From Opeltia flavorubescens (Eukaryota; Ascomycota; Lecanoromycetes; Teloschistales; Teloschistaceae), in contig KE546974.1 of the NCBI GenBank assembly GCA_000442125.1, positions 186,001 to 250,000 of the forward strand: a stretch of 64,000 nucleotides of DNA, written 5' to 3'. Shown one piece after another: positions 1 to 12,899 of the stretch. The notes under the pieces are model-generated. The model made no database searches. It was not told the origin of the DNA and was given only the letters and a program-made list of their open reading frames with translations. A program made the position numbers and the translations under genes. Numbering within the stretch: position 1 is the stretch's first letter; every line of letters starts with the position of its first letter.

Positions 1-3000
1 ATTGTCTTCCAAATGTAGGCCTCATGTAATTTCATTCCACATGAGATGTGAATTAATCCGGTTCCAGCTTCTCCCAACTACGCCTCTTACAAACCCAATT
101 CGAACTTCAATATGCACTCAACCTTGCAATGGGTTTTGAAGGCAAAGCATTCGCTGACAGCCCCGATCGAGTAAGTCATCCGTTTCCAGAGTCCCGCCAT
201 CATTTGCTAATTCCGGCAGAACCTTTACGAGCAGTCATGTAAGCGAAAGATGGAGGAAATTCACCAAATGCGAACCAAGCAGTCCGCAACCTTGCAGCAA
301 CAGATGAATCAGCAGATGAACATGCCGCAGCATATGCAAAACATCCCTCAAGCCATAGCTCAAAATCAGGGCCAGGTGCAAGGCCAATTCCCACATGGAC
401 TCCCCAATGCTCAACAACAGCAACAGATGATGCCTGGTCAAGGCATGCCTATGCAGCAACATCAATCGCAACAACCCGGACGTCAACCGCAAGCCATGGC
501 CATGGGACAACGCCAACTAAATGTACACCAGGGGCAGCCATCAATGCCGCAACCCATGCCCCCCCAGTCAAATGCGTACACCCCGACCCCCGAAGAAAAT
601 CAATACATTTCACAGTTGGCGCAACGAATGTTCCAAACAACACCGCAAGATCGGCTGCAAGCCATACAAAACAATATGCGTGTGATGACTGCAGAGCAGC
701 GGGAAGTTCTGAGCCGGCAAGGCTTGGACCCTTTGGCGTATTTCTTCAGAAATCAAGCGCTCAAGAAATTCCTGGAACTCAAACGTGCCCAACCTGGTGC
801 CTCAGCCGCCGTTTTATCCCAAAATAACTCTATAGGAAATGGAACGGCTAGACCCCCTCAGAACGCTGGTCGCCCTGTGGGACAACAGACGCCAGGACCA
901 CAGCAAGCCTTTGCACCCCCATTCGATCAGATAATTGACCAGCAGCGTGATGCTCTTCGCTCTCAGGAAGCTGGCCAGGTTGTGGTTCCGGCCAGTAACC
1001 CACAAGCCAATCTGGATCAACGGAACGTCGCCAGAGGCGCTACACATCAACAGCTCAACTTGCCAAATGGTGGCAACCGCGCATTGCAAAATGCTAATGC
1101 CAATAGTGTGCAATCCCAGTCATTTTGGAATCCTCAAGTAGGGCAGCGTAACATGAATGCTGGACCTGGAGTCAATGGCAACGCTCAAGCTGCGAACTTC
1201 CCGAGTGCAAGTCAGGCTCCATCCAACGTTCTCCAAGGTCAACCTGGTGGCCTTGACAATCAGATAACCAGGACTCCATCCCAAACACCGGGTATGCCTA
1301 ATCTCAACAAGGCGGTAGCTCCCCCGGGCCAGAATAATATGTGGTCGCAAAGAACTCCACAGATTGGTCAAGCCAAATCTCCAGCTGTGTCAGTAGCTCC
1401 TCAAGTGATGCAGCAGCCACCAGAAAGGCCAGAAGGAGCTCAACCACGGCCGCCAATCTTTCAAAACATGCCTCCGCAAATGCAACAGCAGCTCGCTAAT
1501 ATGCCTGAAGAGCAACGTCGAATTTTCTTGCTGAATCTTCAAAGGCGTCAATATATGCAGCAGCAGCAGCAGAGGGGGCAGATGGTGTCGCAACCGGCTG
1601 CGAAGATGGCCAATCCCAGGGTCATGGTCAACGAATCTTTTCCCATGTCTAATCAAGCCAGCCAGTCTGGACTCCCGAATGGCTCGACCGCAGCACTTTC
1701 AAACCAGCCCATGGCCATTTCTCAACCCATGATGCAAAAGAATACAGGTGTGCAGTCTTCCTTTCCTCAACAACCTGGAGACTTGTCGCGGCAGCAGCCA
1801 ATATCTGGTCAACAGCAGTCTTTACAAAGAGGCACTCTCCAACATCCTGGTAACACCACCAACCGTTCCGCACCCCTTACCAAGGAGCAACTCCTGCAAA
1901 TGGACCAGAAACTGTTTCCGGTTGAGATGCTCAGCACAGCCCAAATACCTAAAGATGTGAAGACTTGGGGACAGCTCAAAGACTATGCAACAAAAAATGC
2001 TCAATCGTTACCACCCGGTATACAATCGAAGCTTGAGAATCTTCAAGCCATACAATATCGTTCCCAACAGCAAGAACCCAGGCCTTCTCAGCCAGGACCT
2101 GCTCCTACGGGCATTCCTCAGCAGCAGGCCCCATTCGCCCAGATGGTCTCACAGCCAACTGTTCAAGCGCCCGTTGCTGCTCCTCGACTGCCGAACATGA
2201 TGAACATCCCACCACCTTCCCAAGACGAAATTCAGGCCATGCGTGCCCACCTACCCCCCCATTTAAAAGGCTGTAGCGATTCTCAAGTGATGGGATTCGT
2301 CATGAGAGCGAAGCAAAATGCTATGATGAAAGACCTGCAAACAGCCCGGACCTTTCAGCATGTGAATGGGGTACCCCGAGGCCAGCAGGGACAGTCGAAC
2401 CAGGCCCAAGGAACAAGCGGCCAGTCCGAAATTAAGTTGCAACAGCAGACAAATCAGACCAAAAGCCCTGGACAGCAAAATCAAAAATCGACAGGGCAAG
2501 GAGCCAAGCAGGGTCAAGGGAATCGGAATGTTCCAGCCACCAAGCAGTCACAAAAGGGGTTAAAAAGAAACAGCCCTGATGATGTTGTAGAAGTCCCAAA
2601 CCCGAGTCTCTCGACCGCACAAACTGGAGCACACGGACAATCAGCTACGCAGGCGACAAAACAGCAGCCAGTCGGCACGGCACAAACCGGGAAAGCTGCC
2701 ACAAGTGCTCAAATTTCGTCGTCTCAACGAGAATCGGCATCAAACCATTCCCAAGGTATCGAGTCTCAGAATGCTATGGCGCAAGCAACATCCAATGTTT
2801 CCAAAGAGGAACTGGACCATCGCAGAGACGTGCGATTAAAACAGCTAATGACCGAAGTTGGACAGAACCAGCTTCCGCGTAGACCTGTGCCCATGTCAGC
2901 ACAGGTCAAGGCTCAAATGGCACATAAACTACGCGAATTTGGTCCTATGATTCAACGCATGGAATCCTCGTTCCCAGCATTCTTTCGGAACAATCCCGAT

Positions 3001-4598
3001 GAAAAGGCAGCAAAACATTTGATCCAGATAGTAAGCAAATCATTCCAGACTTTAAAAATGCAAGGATCCTAACACTGTGATAGCGACAAGCAATCAAAGC
3101 TCAATATCGTGACGCACAATACAACCTAGTTGATTATTTCACAATCTCCCCAAGCGAACTAGAGGATGCATCGAAGACAATTCGGCAATACTTCGTATAT
3201 GTAATGAAAATATTTGGCAAACGGCCCAATAATGCACCTCAAACAGGGGAACAACAGCAGAATCAGCGACAGCCGCAGCAGTTGACTAGTAATCAAGAGA
3301 AAGCGCAGTTGAGTGCTGCAAATCTCAAAGAACAACAGAATATGTTGCAAGCTCAAAGAGCAACTGCTTTGCAGAGGAACCAGTCTAACCAAGGCAGTCG
3401 CGCGCCTCCTGCACCCACCTCCGATAAGCCACCTTTTTCTTTTGGACCACAATCGCCGCATGGGGTCCCGCGATACGGCCCTCCTACGCTCACCGCTGAT
3501 CAGCTAGTCCTTCCAAACAAGAGAAGAAAGAGCAATCATCATCAATCCACTCCAGGGTCGACCCCGGCACCTGCCCAGGAAGCCAAATCTACGCCTCAAC
3601 CTATGAAGCTTGCTTCTCCGGAAGTACCCAAGGCTGTAATACCTCAAATGTCGTTTAAGTGTGGCGTTTCAACTTGTCCATCCGGCCAGAAAGGGTTTAC
3701 AACCCAAATGGAACTCGAAGAGCACAACATCAATGAACACGAGCCAAAGGAGGAGGTTATCGAAGATCCAGTGGAATTTGCTCTTGAGTCTATGCGGATC
3801 GCTCTTGGCCTGGATGAAAACGGGAAATCCAAGGCACAAAAGGAGACGCTCGAAGCGCCTAAGATGACAACCTCCCTATCAAGTCAGAGCCATTCGGCCA
3901 TCAAGCAAGAAGTTTCAACGCCGATGGCTCGGGCCTCTACTCAGACTGGACCTTCACCGGCGTCAAACCTCCTCAAGACGCCCCAAACACTATCAGGCAT
4001 CAAGAGTCCAGCTTCTGACGCTCGATCTGTTGCACAAGAAGGCAAGGCAAAGAACGGGAAAGGATCTCAGACTCTCCTCAAAGAGAGCACACCTCCACCA
4101 TTTGATCCTTGGGCAGGATCCTCGATATCATCAGAAGACATTGTATCAGCTTGGTCCAGCATTGCAGACATGAACTCCATGTCTTTTACCAAGATCCAGA
4201 TGGGTCTTACGCCTTCGTCAACCTTTTCAAGCGGCAACGAAAAATCGGAGAAGAACAGTCCCCGCCCGAGCGATATTAGCGAGAATGATGCTGTTAAGAT
4301 CAACATTGATGTCGGAAAGGACGACAAGGATGATTGGATACCGGGCGAGTGGTTTGAGGACACTCTGTATAGTGATATCCAGGGGTTGACCTTCGGCCAT
4401 GATATGACGGCTCAGGATCATATGATGGATGATATGGACTGGGATATCTTTGGGGATGCTTCTGATACTGTCATGATTGATGTTGGTGCCGCTGGTGCGA
4501 ACGGTGGGAAGGGGAAGATACGAGATGAAGATGTGATTAGTAAGGAGTGGCTGAAGATGTACGCGCCTGATAGACCGGTTGTGGAGAGGAAGAGATGA
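1..4598 (+). CDS. MED15: Mediator complex subunit 15 (Gal11/Med15 tail subunit), 5' partial
   Basis: This encodes a glutamine-rich mediator tail subunit that receives activator signals for RNA polymerase II in the nucleus. The proposed exons are <1..14, 68..170, 220..3030 and 3084..4598, giving 1,480 visible residues; the introns are 49-53 bp and two have clear branch sites (TGCTAAT, CTAAC). The spliced N-terminus (FSQLRLLQTQFELQYALNLA, then GFEGKAF) matches the second half of a KIX domain, with the same spacing as yeast Gal11. Two further Gal11-like helical segments lie near residues 169-230 and 592-656 among Q/N/P-rich linkers. A conserved helical block spans about 899-1019 and crosses the last intron, which supports that join. 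A C2H2-like finger (C-x4-C, then H-x4-H) lies near 1167-1200 and the tail is acidic. The first exons lie outside the window. The family call is firm; the first 14 bases as an exon are less certain. Confidence 0.82.
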
Positions 4599-5471
4599 GT
4601 ATTGATGGAGGGAAGGGAGTCACGCAGCGAACGAGTTGACGGAATATCTTGGAGAGTCACGTCTTGTTCAATTTACGGGCTATGAAAAGGCAACAGCGTG
4701 GCGTCGGTGGATCAGGGGTATCAAAACCAGGATCGGAGAAATTATTTTGGGCTGGAACAGGAAGGGCGAAATTTTGGAAACGGGCCATGCAATGAATGAA
4801 ACCATGTTTTGGCTGATGATATTTACGGCTCAGTCATCTGTATGATATGGGTCCTTTTTGGAAAAGGGACGAGGGAGGATTTAGCGTGCGTGCTCGATAG
4901 CGAAAATTTCAATGCACTTTCTGGCTCTTGAAAATTCAATTGAACATGAGAATAATGGCTTCACTATCGTCTTTGGACATTCTGCCCTCGTTGTATTCTC
5001 ACACGCCAACATCACATCATCTACTCCTTTCAACTGTTTCTTGAAGTAGTGGAATTAGTCGGAATGTGGTACTATCGTGATGATCGATTAAATTACACTA
5101 GGACAAATCTGAGTCTGGATCACCTAAAGAAAGGAACTTGCACATAGATAATCAAAAGCCTCGACAGAAGACACGTACACAAACGGGAGTGGGAAAAATC
5201 AATAGCAGAGTAAAATTCTAGAAGAAACGGAGTTCGTCTAAATTTGTTCTCCGAAAAAATTCAAGGTATGAGTGATTTTGTTACGCAGATTCATGGGAAG
5301 TTGAATATCTCCGTTGACATCGGTTTTGTACTGAGTAATATGTGTTGACAAGTAGATGTTAATCAAATTGGCAGGTAAGGTAGCATCTATTCGTGAGTGT
5401 CTCATTCGTACCTTTTGCATTTCAATATTTTGGTCTTCTTGGTAGGAACCTAAAACTGCAATATAAATACA
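4599..5471. other. Intergenic, MED15 3' flank
   Basis: No gene is supported here. The base composition is that of ordinary genic DNA until about 5,450, where the AT-rich block begins. The open frames at 4636-4845 (+) and 5238-5420 (-) lack family resemblance and splice context. Confidence 0.6.
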
Positions 5472-5478
5472 AGTATCC
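5472..5478. repeat. Left target-site duplication of the giant TIR element (AGTATCC)
   Basis: AGTATCC directly abuts the first base of the left inverted repeat. The same seven bases follow the last base of the right inverted repeat at 41045-41051. Confidence 0.75.
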
Positions 5479-5631
5479 TATAGTCGCCCAGGTATACTAG
5501 ATTGCTATAACTTTTTTACTTTTTTATTTTAATAAAATAACCTTTTTAAAATCTAATTTTTATATACGCCCGGCGTTTTATACCTCTATTTTACTTTTAT
5601 TTCGTTATAATTTTATTATAATTTTATAATA
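5479..5631. repeat. Left terminal inverted repeat of the giant element
   Basis: About 153 bp match the reverse complement of 40882-41044. Of the outermost 15 bases, 14 are identical, and the next 35 or so differ only by transitions, as RIP predicts. Shared landmarks include the CATAACTTTTT-like run, the TATATAC-CCG segment and the terminal reiteration of TTATAATTT. The repeat differs in length from its partner by about 10 bp, in the TTATAATTT array. Similarity may run on weakly inward. Confidence 0.8.
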
Positions 5632-6213
5632 AAATTATAGCTATTATTTAAATATTATTTAGTATTTCTAAAATTATATTAAAGCTATTTTTACTTTTAA
5701 TTATATAATAAAATCTATTATTATTAATTTAAAGTTTATTTTAATTATATTTTTATAATATATTAAAAATAATAATATAGAATAAACTTTAAACTAAAAC
5801 GATAAATTTATTTAAAATTATTAGTAATAAAGTTTTAATTTTATTCTATTATATAGTAAATAGCTATTATATATTATATTTATCTTTTATTTATTATATA
5901 TTATACCTACTATATATACTATATTTATTTATAAGTCTAGTTAATATTAATTAATAATAAAATTATATAATAATAAACTTTTAATTTAATTATTTAAATA
6001 TTAAATTATTAAATTAAAGCTTTTAAAATAATAAATTCGATTCTTTTTATATACTTTTTTATATTTTATATAAAAAAATAATTTTTTAAAAATAACCGAG
6101 TGTATTTATACTATAAAAGATAAAAGATATAATATAATCTAATTTCTATAAAATATTATTATATATTATAATACGCGTTATATTATATAATAATAGGCTG
6201 ATTAAATATTCGA
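5632..6213. other. RIP-decayed sequence between left TIR and first LTR element
   Basis: About 580 bp of nearly pure A+T belonging to the host element. No motif, open frame or repeat could be supported. Confidence 0.5.
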
Positions 6214-6218
6214 ATAAA
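6214..6218. repeat. Target-site duplication (ATAAA), left, LTR copy A
   Basis: ATAAA immediately precedes the 5' LTR and recurs at 12653-12657 directly after the 3' LTR. Five bp is the usual duplication for Ty3/gypsy elements. Confidence 0.7.
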
Positions 6219-6642
6219 TATTACGAGCCTAGTAGGTAGCCGCTCGATATAAAATTTATACGTTTAAATAGTATTAAAAACAATTATTTACAGTAATAAT
6301 AAGATAATATTTTAATATTAATATCGATGTAGTAATAATAATAATAAGATAACGCTTTAATATAAATATTAATATAATAATAGTAATAATAAATTAATAT
6401 TATAGTAATAATATCGACGCGATAATATAAAAGGATTTTATTAAATATATAAATTTCCTTTATAATATCTTTAAAATATTATATTTAATTTATTAATTAT
6501 TTTTATTTTTTAATTAAGCTATAATATTAAAACGATTCTTTTTTATATAATTTAATAATTAACGTTTATTATATTTTAAACTTATAGACTTTTAATAAAA
6601 TTAATTTTTTAAAAACTAATTTTATTAAAATAGAATTTAATA
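6219..6642 (+). repeat. 5' LTR of copy A (424 bp)
   Basis: Matches 12229-12652, 17250-17673 and 23260-23683, all exactly 424 bp. It starts TATTAC (probably TGTTAC before RIP) and ends TTAATA (probably TTAACA). It contains an imperfect array of roughly 45-bp AT-rich units (about 6280-6435). Confidence 0.85.
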
Positions 6643-9600
6643 TTTTAAATACTTTTAAAATATTTATTTTAAATTAATATAATATTTTTATTTTAAATAT
6701 TTTTATATTAACTAGTAACTAGTCCGGAATTAAAGTTAATAAACCTAATATTTTTAATAAAAACCGATATAAATTAAACGATTAATTTACTTAATTAGAA
6801 ATATATTTTATATTTTATCTAATATAATATAATAAAAAAACCCTTTTTACCGCTTTATATTTAAAAGGAAAAGTTTAATATTAAATAAAACCTTTATTTA
6901 ATAGATATTTAAAAAAAAAAAAAAATTTTAAATATATATTTAGCGTATTTTTAGCTTTTAAAATAATAATATATAAGATTTTTAGAATATTTAATAAATA
7001 GTTTATCGCGGAATAATATATATAATATTTATAATAAATAATTTTAATATTAGACTATATTATAAAATTTTAAGAATATTTATTTACTATAAAATAGGAT
7101 AATAATATTTTTATTATTATATTTATATAGGGATTTAAAGATAATATAAAGAATAAATTTATAAAAAATAAATAAATAATTAAAATATTTAATAATATTA
7201 TAAAAATTATTATTAATTTTAATAATAAGTTATATAAATAATAATTAGAAAAACGTTTTAATAAAAATTAGTTAAATAATATAAAATATTATTTAAATTA
7301 ATTTTTAAAAAAAGGCTATTATAAAAAAAATACTAGGTCTATAAATAGCTATTATAGACCTATATTTATAGAATTAGGCTCTATTTAATAAAGTAAAGGA
7401 AGAAATTTTAGAAAAATAAAAAAAAAAAAAGAAACTAGAAGATAAATTTTTAAAATATATTATAATTATAATAAACTAGATTATTTCGCGAGAAATTATT
7501 AAAAAAATAAAATATTATTTTAATAATTTAATATTACGTTAAAAAAAAAATTTAAAAAATAAATAGAAATTAATAATAAAAATATTTATAAAAAAGATTT
7601 TAGTATTTTAAAAGTTATTTTAAACGATAACTATTTATTAATAAAAAGTAAAAAATTATTAGAATAGATTATTTAAAAAAATGGAATAAATTTTAATAAA
7701 ATAAATATTAAAAAAGCCTATTAAATATTAATAAAAAAAAAAAACCTTTATAATATATATATAGCCCGATTAAAAATTCTATATTTTTATAAATTTAAAG
7801 AAAGCTATTAATAAAAATTTAAATAATATAAAAATAATTATTATAAATAAATAGATATATAATTATATTTTTAGAATAAATAATAGGAATAGAAAACTAT
7901 AAAGATTATAGACTTATTTAATATATAAATCAAGACTAGTATTAAAAAAAAAAGATTATTTTAAAAATAATATTAAAATATATAAATACTATATTATTAA
8001 AAGAATAATATACTTATAATTAATTAAATTAGAGATTTTATTATAATAATTATTATAGAATTTATTATTTTTTAAAAAATAAATCGAGGTTTTTTTTATA
8101 ATAACTAAAAAAGTATTATATATAACTAGAAAAAAAATATAAATATATAATTTTTAATAAATATAATAGAAGATAATATTAATAAAATTAGTAAAAAACT
8201 TTTAATTAAATACTATTTTTAAAAAATAAATCGGGAAATAACTAAACTTTTTAATAAAAAAGGAATTAAAAGAATATAATATAATAATAGCCTTTAAATA
8301 ATAATATTTAACTAGTTATATATATATTTTTATTTATTTAATAATAGTAATAATAAAGGATTAATTATAAAAAGTTTAAATAATAATTAATTTAAATATA
8401 ACTAGAAATTATATATTAGAATCTTTAATAAAAAGAAAAGAATTATTTTATATTAAAAAAAAAACTTTATATTTATATATAGTAATAGACGGCGGATTAT
8501 TATTAGAAATAATAAAAGAAATATTATTATTAAAAATAATTATTAACTAGTATTAAAAGGAACTTTAATTTAATATTATATTTATAATTAATTATAATAT
8601 AATATTAAAAAGCTTTTAATTAAGGAATTATAATCTAGAAATTAATTAAAAAAAAAAAGTACTTAAATTTAAACGATATTTTTATATAAAAAATATCTAG
8701 TTTATATTTTAATAATATTTAAAAGTAAATAAAAAATTAAATATAAAATATAAATTTATAGCTTTAAATAAAAATAATTAAAAGATATTTAGTTTATTAG
8801 ATATTAATAAAAATTAATTAAATTAAAAAAATAAAATAAAAAAAAAAATCTATAAATTTTTTAAAAATTTTAAACTACCTATAGAAACTTTATTAGAAAA
8901 GATTCTAGATATATATAGAAAATAGAAATATTTATTTTAAAAAAAAGTAATTATAAAAGTATTATTTAATTATTAAATATAAAATTATAAAATTAAATTT
9001 AAATTAAATAAATAGCCTATATTTAAATCTATCTATATATTTTTAAAAAAAAAGTTAATAGTATTTTAATAATATTTAAATAAAAATAAAAAAAAAAAAT
9101 TTATTAAAAAATTTTAATTATTAATAGAATATTTAATCTTTTTTATATTAAAAAAAAATAGATTATTTTATTTATATATCGATTATAGAAAATTAAATAA
9201 AATTATAATAAAAAATTAATATTTATTACCTAATATTTTTAAATTTTAAAATCGATTTATAAAAGTATAATATTATATAAAATTTAATTTATAAAAAGTC
9301 TATAATTTAATATAAATAAAGGCGGGGAAAAAATAGAAAATAGCTTTTAAAATTTAATATAGATATTATAAGTATATAATTATATTATTTAGATTAATAA
9401 ACGCTTTAATAATATATTAAAAAATAATTAATAATATATTTAAAAAATATTTTAACTATTTTATTATTATTTATTTTAATAATATTTTAATCTATTTAAA
9501 AATATTTAAAAAATACTAATAATATATTAGCCTAATTTTCGATTATTTTAAAAATAGGAATTTATAATTTAAATTAAAAAAATATAAATTTTATAAAAAA

Positions 9601-12228
9601 AAAATAGATTTTTTAGAATTTATTATTAAAAGGAATAAAATTAAAATAGATCTAATTAAATTAAAAATAGTTAAATAATAAAAAAAACTATAAAATATTA
9701 AAAAAATTTAAAGTTTTTTTAGCTTTATAAATTATAATAGAAAATTTATTAAAAAATACTTTTATATTATAATATTATTTATTAAACTAATTAAAATATT
9801 AAATAAATAATATTAAAAAAAAAAAATAATATACTTTTAATAAATTTAAAAAAATATATTTATAAGATTTAATATATAAAATTTTTAATTTAAAAAAATT
9901 ATTTAAAATTAAAATAAATATATTAAATTTAATTATTAGTATATACTTTATATAAAAATATAATAGTAAATAGTATCTAATAATATATATATTAAAAAAA
10001 TTATTATTTATAAAATAAAATTATAATATTTATAATAAAGAATTATTAGTAATAATTATAGTATTAGAAATTTAAAAAATCTATATAAAAAAATTACTAA
10101 ACTTAATAATTTATATAAATTATAAAAATTTATTTAGTTTTACTATAATTAAATAGTTAAATTAATAATAAATATAATAATTAAAATTATTAAAATAATA
10201 TAAATTTAGGATTATTTATATATTAAAAAAAAAAAATAAAAAAATTAATATTTTAAATTAAAAAAGCGATTATATAAAAACTAAGGAAACCTTTAATTAT
10301 AATATTTTAAAAGTTAATTATAATAAATTATTATTAGAAAATAACCGTTAAATAAATATAACGCTAAAAATATTAAAAAATAATAAAGAATAGTTTTTAA
10401 TAAAAAAGAAAAAATTTAATATATTAAAAAATAAAATTAATAAATATATTAAAAAATACTATAATAAACTACTATAAAGATATTTAAATATAATAAAAAT
10501 AATATAATTTTTATAATAGAACTACTAGTTTTTTAATATAAAACCGCGTGTTAAAATATATATTAAAAAATATTTTAGTTATTAATAAAATAAATATATT
10601 ATTTATATTTATTATAGCGAAATCTAATACTAAAAATTATTAGATTTATTATAAAAAAAAGTTATTATAAATTTTATTATTAAATTATTAAAATTAAAAG
10701 ATTTAATTATAAAAGAAAAATATAATATTATATTTATTATTATAAATAGATTTATAAAATATTTTTATTTAATATTATTTAAAAAAATATATATTATAAA
10801 ATAATTAGAATTTATTATTATAAATAAATTTATCCGATATTATAAAATATTAATAATAATTATTAATAATAAAAATAAACTATTTATTTTAAATTATTAA
10901 AAAATATTAATTTTTTTATTAAATATTAAATTAAAGATATTAATAGTATTTTATTTAATAATAGATAAATAAATAAAATATATAAATTAAATATTAAAAT
11001 AATATTTATATTATTATATTAATAATATATAAAATAATTAGATATTATTATTATTAATAATATAATTTACTTTAAATATAAAAGAATTAAATATAATAAA
11101 AAAAACTTTTTTTTTTATAAATTTTTTTAAAGATTTAAATTTATTTAAAATAAAATTATTATATTAATCGGCTAAATTAATTATAAAATAAATAAAAATA
11201 ATAAAAAAAATTTATAATAATATTATAAATATATAAAAATTATTAAATATATATTAAAATAAAAAAAAAAAAATAGTATTTTTATTAAAGAAGGGGGATA
11301 AGATATATTTTTTTATAAAAAATTTAAAAATTAAAATATTAAGTAAAAAATTAGATTATATAAAAATCGGACTATTTTTTATTAAAAAAATTAAAAAACT
11401 ATAAAATTATTATTTTAATTTATTATAAAATATTAAAATATATTTAATATTTTATATATTATTATTAAAACTAGCCGACTTTTAAATATTAATCTAAAAG
11501 ATATTTAATTTTAAAATTTAAAAAAAAAATATATTTATTATTAAAAAAATATTAGAAAAATAAAATTAATAGTATTTTATTAAATAAAAAAAATACTTTA
11601 TATTAAAAAATATATAAAAATCTAAAAAATACTTTCTAAATTATTTAAAAATATTATAATAGTTTTATTAATAAATAAAACCTAGTTTAATTAAAAAAAA
11701 GTTTTAAAAAAAAAGGATTTAAAAAAAAAAACTCGTTTATTATAAAGATAAATATTATAATTTATATAATTTTAAAAATTTTTTTTTAATTTTTTTAAAT
11801 ATTTAAATTTTTTTATATTATCTAAATTTTAATTAAATATTTTTTATTTTTAATTTTTTAAAAAACGCTTTTATTATTAGAAATATTTTAATTTTATTTA
11901 TTTTAAATAAATTAATTTATTTATAACCTTTTAAACTAATTTAATTTTTATTTTTTTAAATTTTAATTTTTTTAAAGTTCTATTAATATTTAAAAAATTA
12001 ACTACTAATTTTATTAAATTATATTTTTTTTTTAAATAAATATACTCCGTATAGCTTTTTAATAATAAAAATAAATAATATTTCTTTTATAAATAAATAT
12101 AATAGATATAAAATATTATTATAATAATACCGCGAGAATAAATATATTAATATAATTTAAAATAAAAATTATTTTTATAAAAAAATATAATAAAAATTTA
12201 AAATAAATTTTAAAAAAAAAAAAAATAG

Positions 12229-12652
12229 TATTATAAACTTAATAAGTAGCTATTTAATATAAAATTTATATATTTAAATAATACTAAAAATAATTATTTA
12301 TAATAATAATAAAACGACGCTTTAATATTAATATTAATATAATAATAGTAATAATAAGATAATATTTTAATATTAGTATTAATATAATAATAATAATAAT
12401 AAATTAATATTATAATAATAATATTAACGCAGTAATATAAAAAAATTTTATTAAATATATAGATTTCTTTTATAATATTTTTAAAATATTATATTTAATT
12501 TATTAATTATTTCTATTTTCTAATTAAATTATAATATTAAAACGATTCTTTTTTATATAATTTAATAATTAACGCCCGTTATACTTTAAATTTATAAACT
12601 TTTAATAAAATTAATCTTTTAAAAACTGATTTTACCGAAATAGGACTTAATA
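12229..12652 (+). repeat. 3' LTR of copy A (424 bp)
   Basis: Same length as the 5' LTR. The differences inspected in the first 100 bases are almost all C/T or G/A, so the two LTRs were mutated independently by RIP after insertion. An A-rich purine run directly precedes it. Confidence 0.85.
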
Positions 12653-12657
12653 ATAAA
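12653..12657. repeat. Target-site duplication (ATAAA), right, LTR copy A
   Basis: Repeats 6214-6218 immediately after the 3' LTR. Confidence 0.7.
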
Positions 12658-12899
12658 TTCTAAATTCTTTTTTTTTAGAATTAAAATACTTTTTCTCTAT
12701 AATAGTTTTAGAAACAGCTAGTTATATTACCCCTTTAAACCGTACGGTCTATTTGTATCTTTTCGAAATTATTAATATAAAACTAACGCTAGTAAAGTTT
12801 ATAAAATTATCGCTAGCTTCTAATAAAGAGTATCTCGCGTAAAAAAAATAATAAATTATCTTTAAAATAATTAATAGTAGCGCCGGATATAGTAGAATT

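Larger units (their letters stand above)
6219..12652 (+). mobile_element. Ty3/gypsy LTR retrotransposon fossil, copy A, nested in the giant element
   Basis: A structurally complete but inactivated LTR element of 6,434 bp: 5' LTR, internal region, 3' LTR and a 5-bp target duplication. The + strand order of degraded signatures fits gag then pol: a nucleocapsid zinc-knuckle-like segment near 7.45-7.50 kb, a reverse-transcriptase core near 9.15-9.53 kb, RNase H after about 9.7 kb and integrase at about 10.45-11.3 kb. The RT-before-integrase order marks it as Ty3/gypsy (Metaviridae). Decay is by very many transition-type changes along the whole length, consistent with RIP. Its length is exactly that of copy B, so few or no indels have accumulated and the mutations probably came in a burst soon after insertion. 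Confidence 0.88.

Noticed and set aside
3073-3203. Two separate genes, 250-3072 and 3204-4598
   Set aside because: A 53-bp intron (3031-3083) with a GTAAGC donor, CTAAC branch and TAG acceptor joins them in phase 0 and keeps a conserved helical block continuous.
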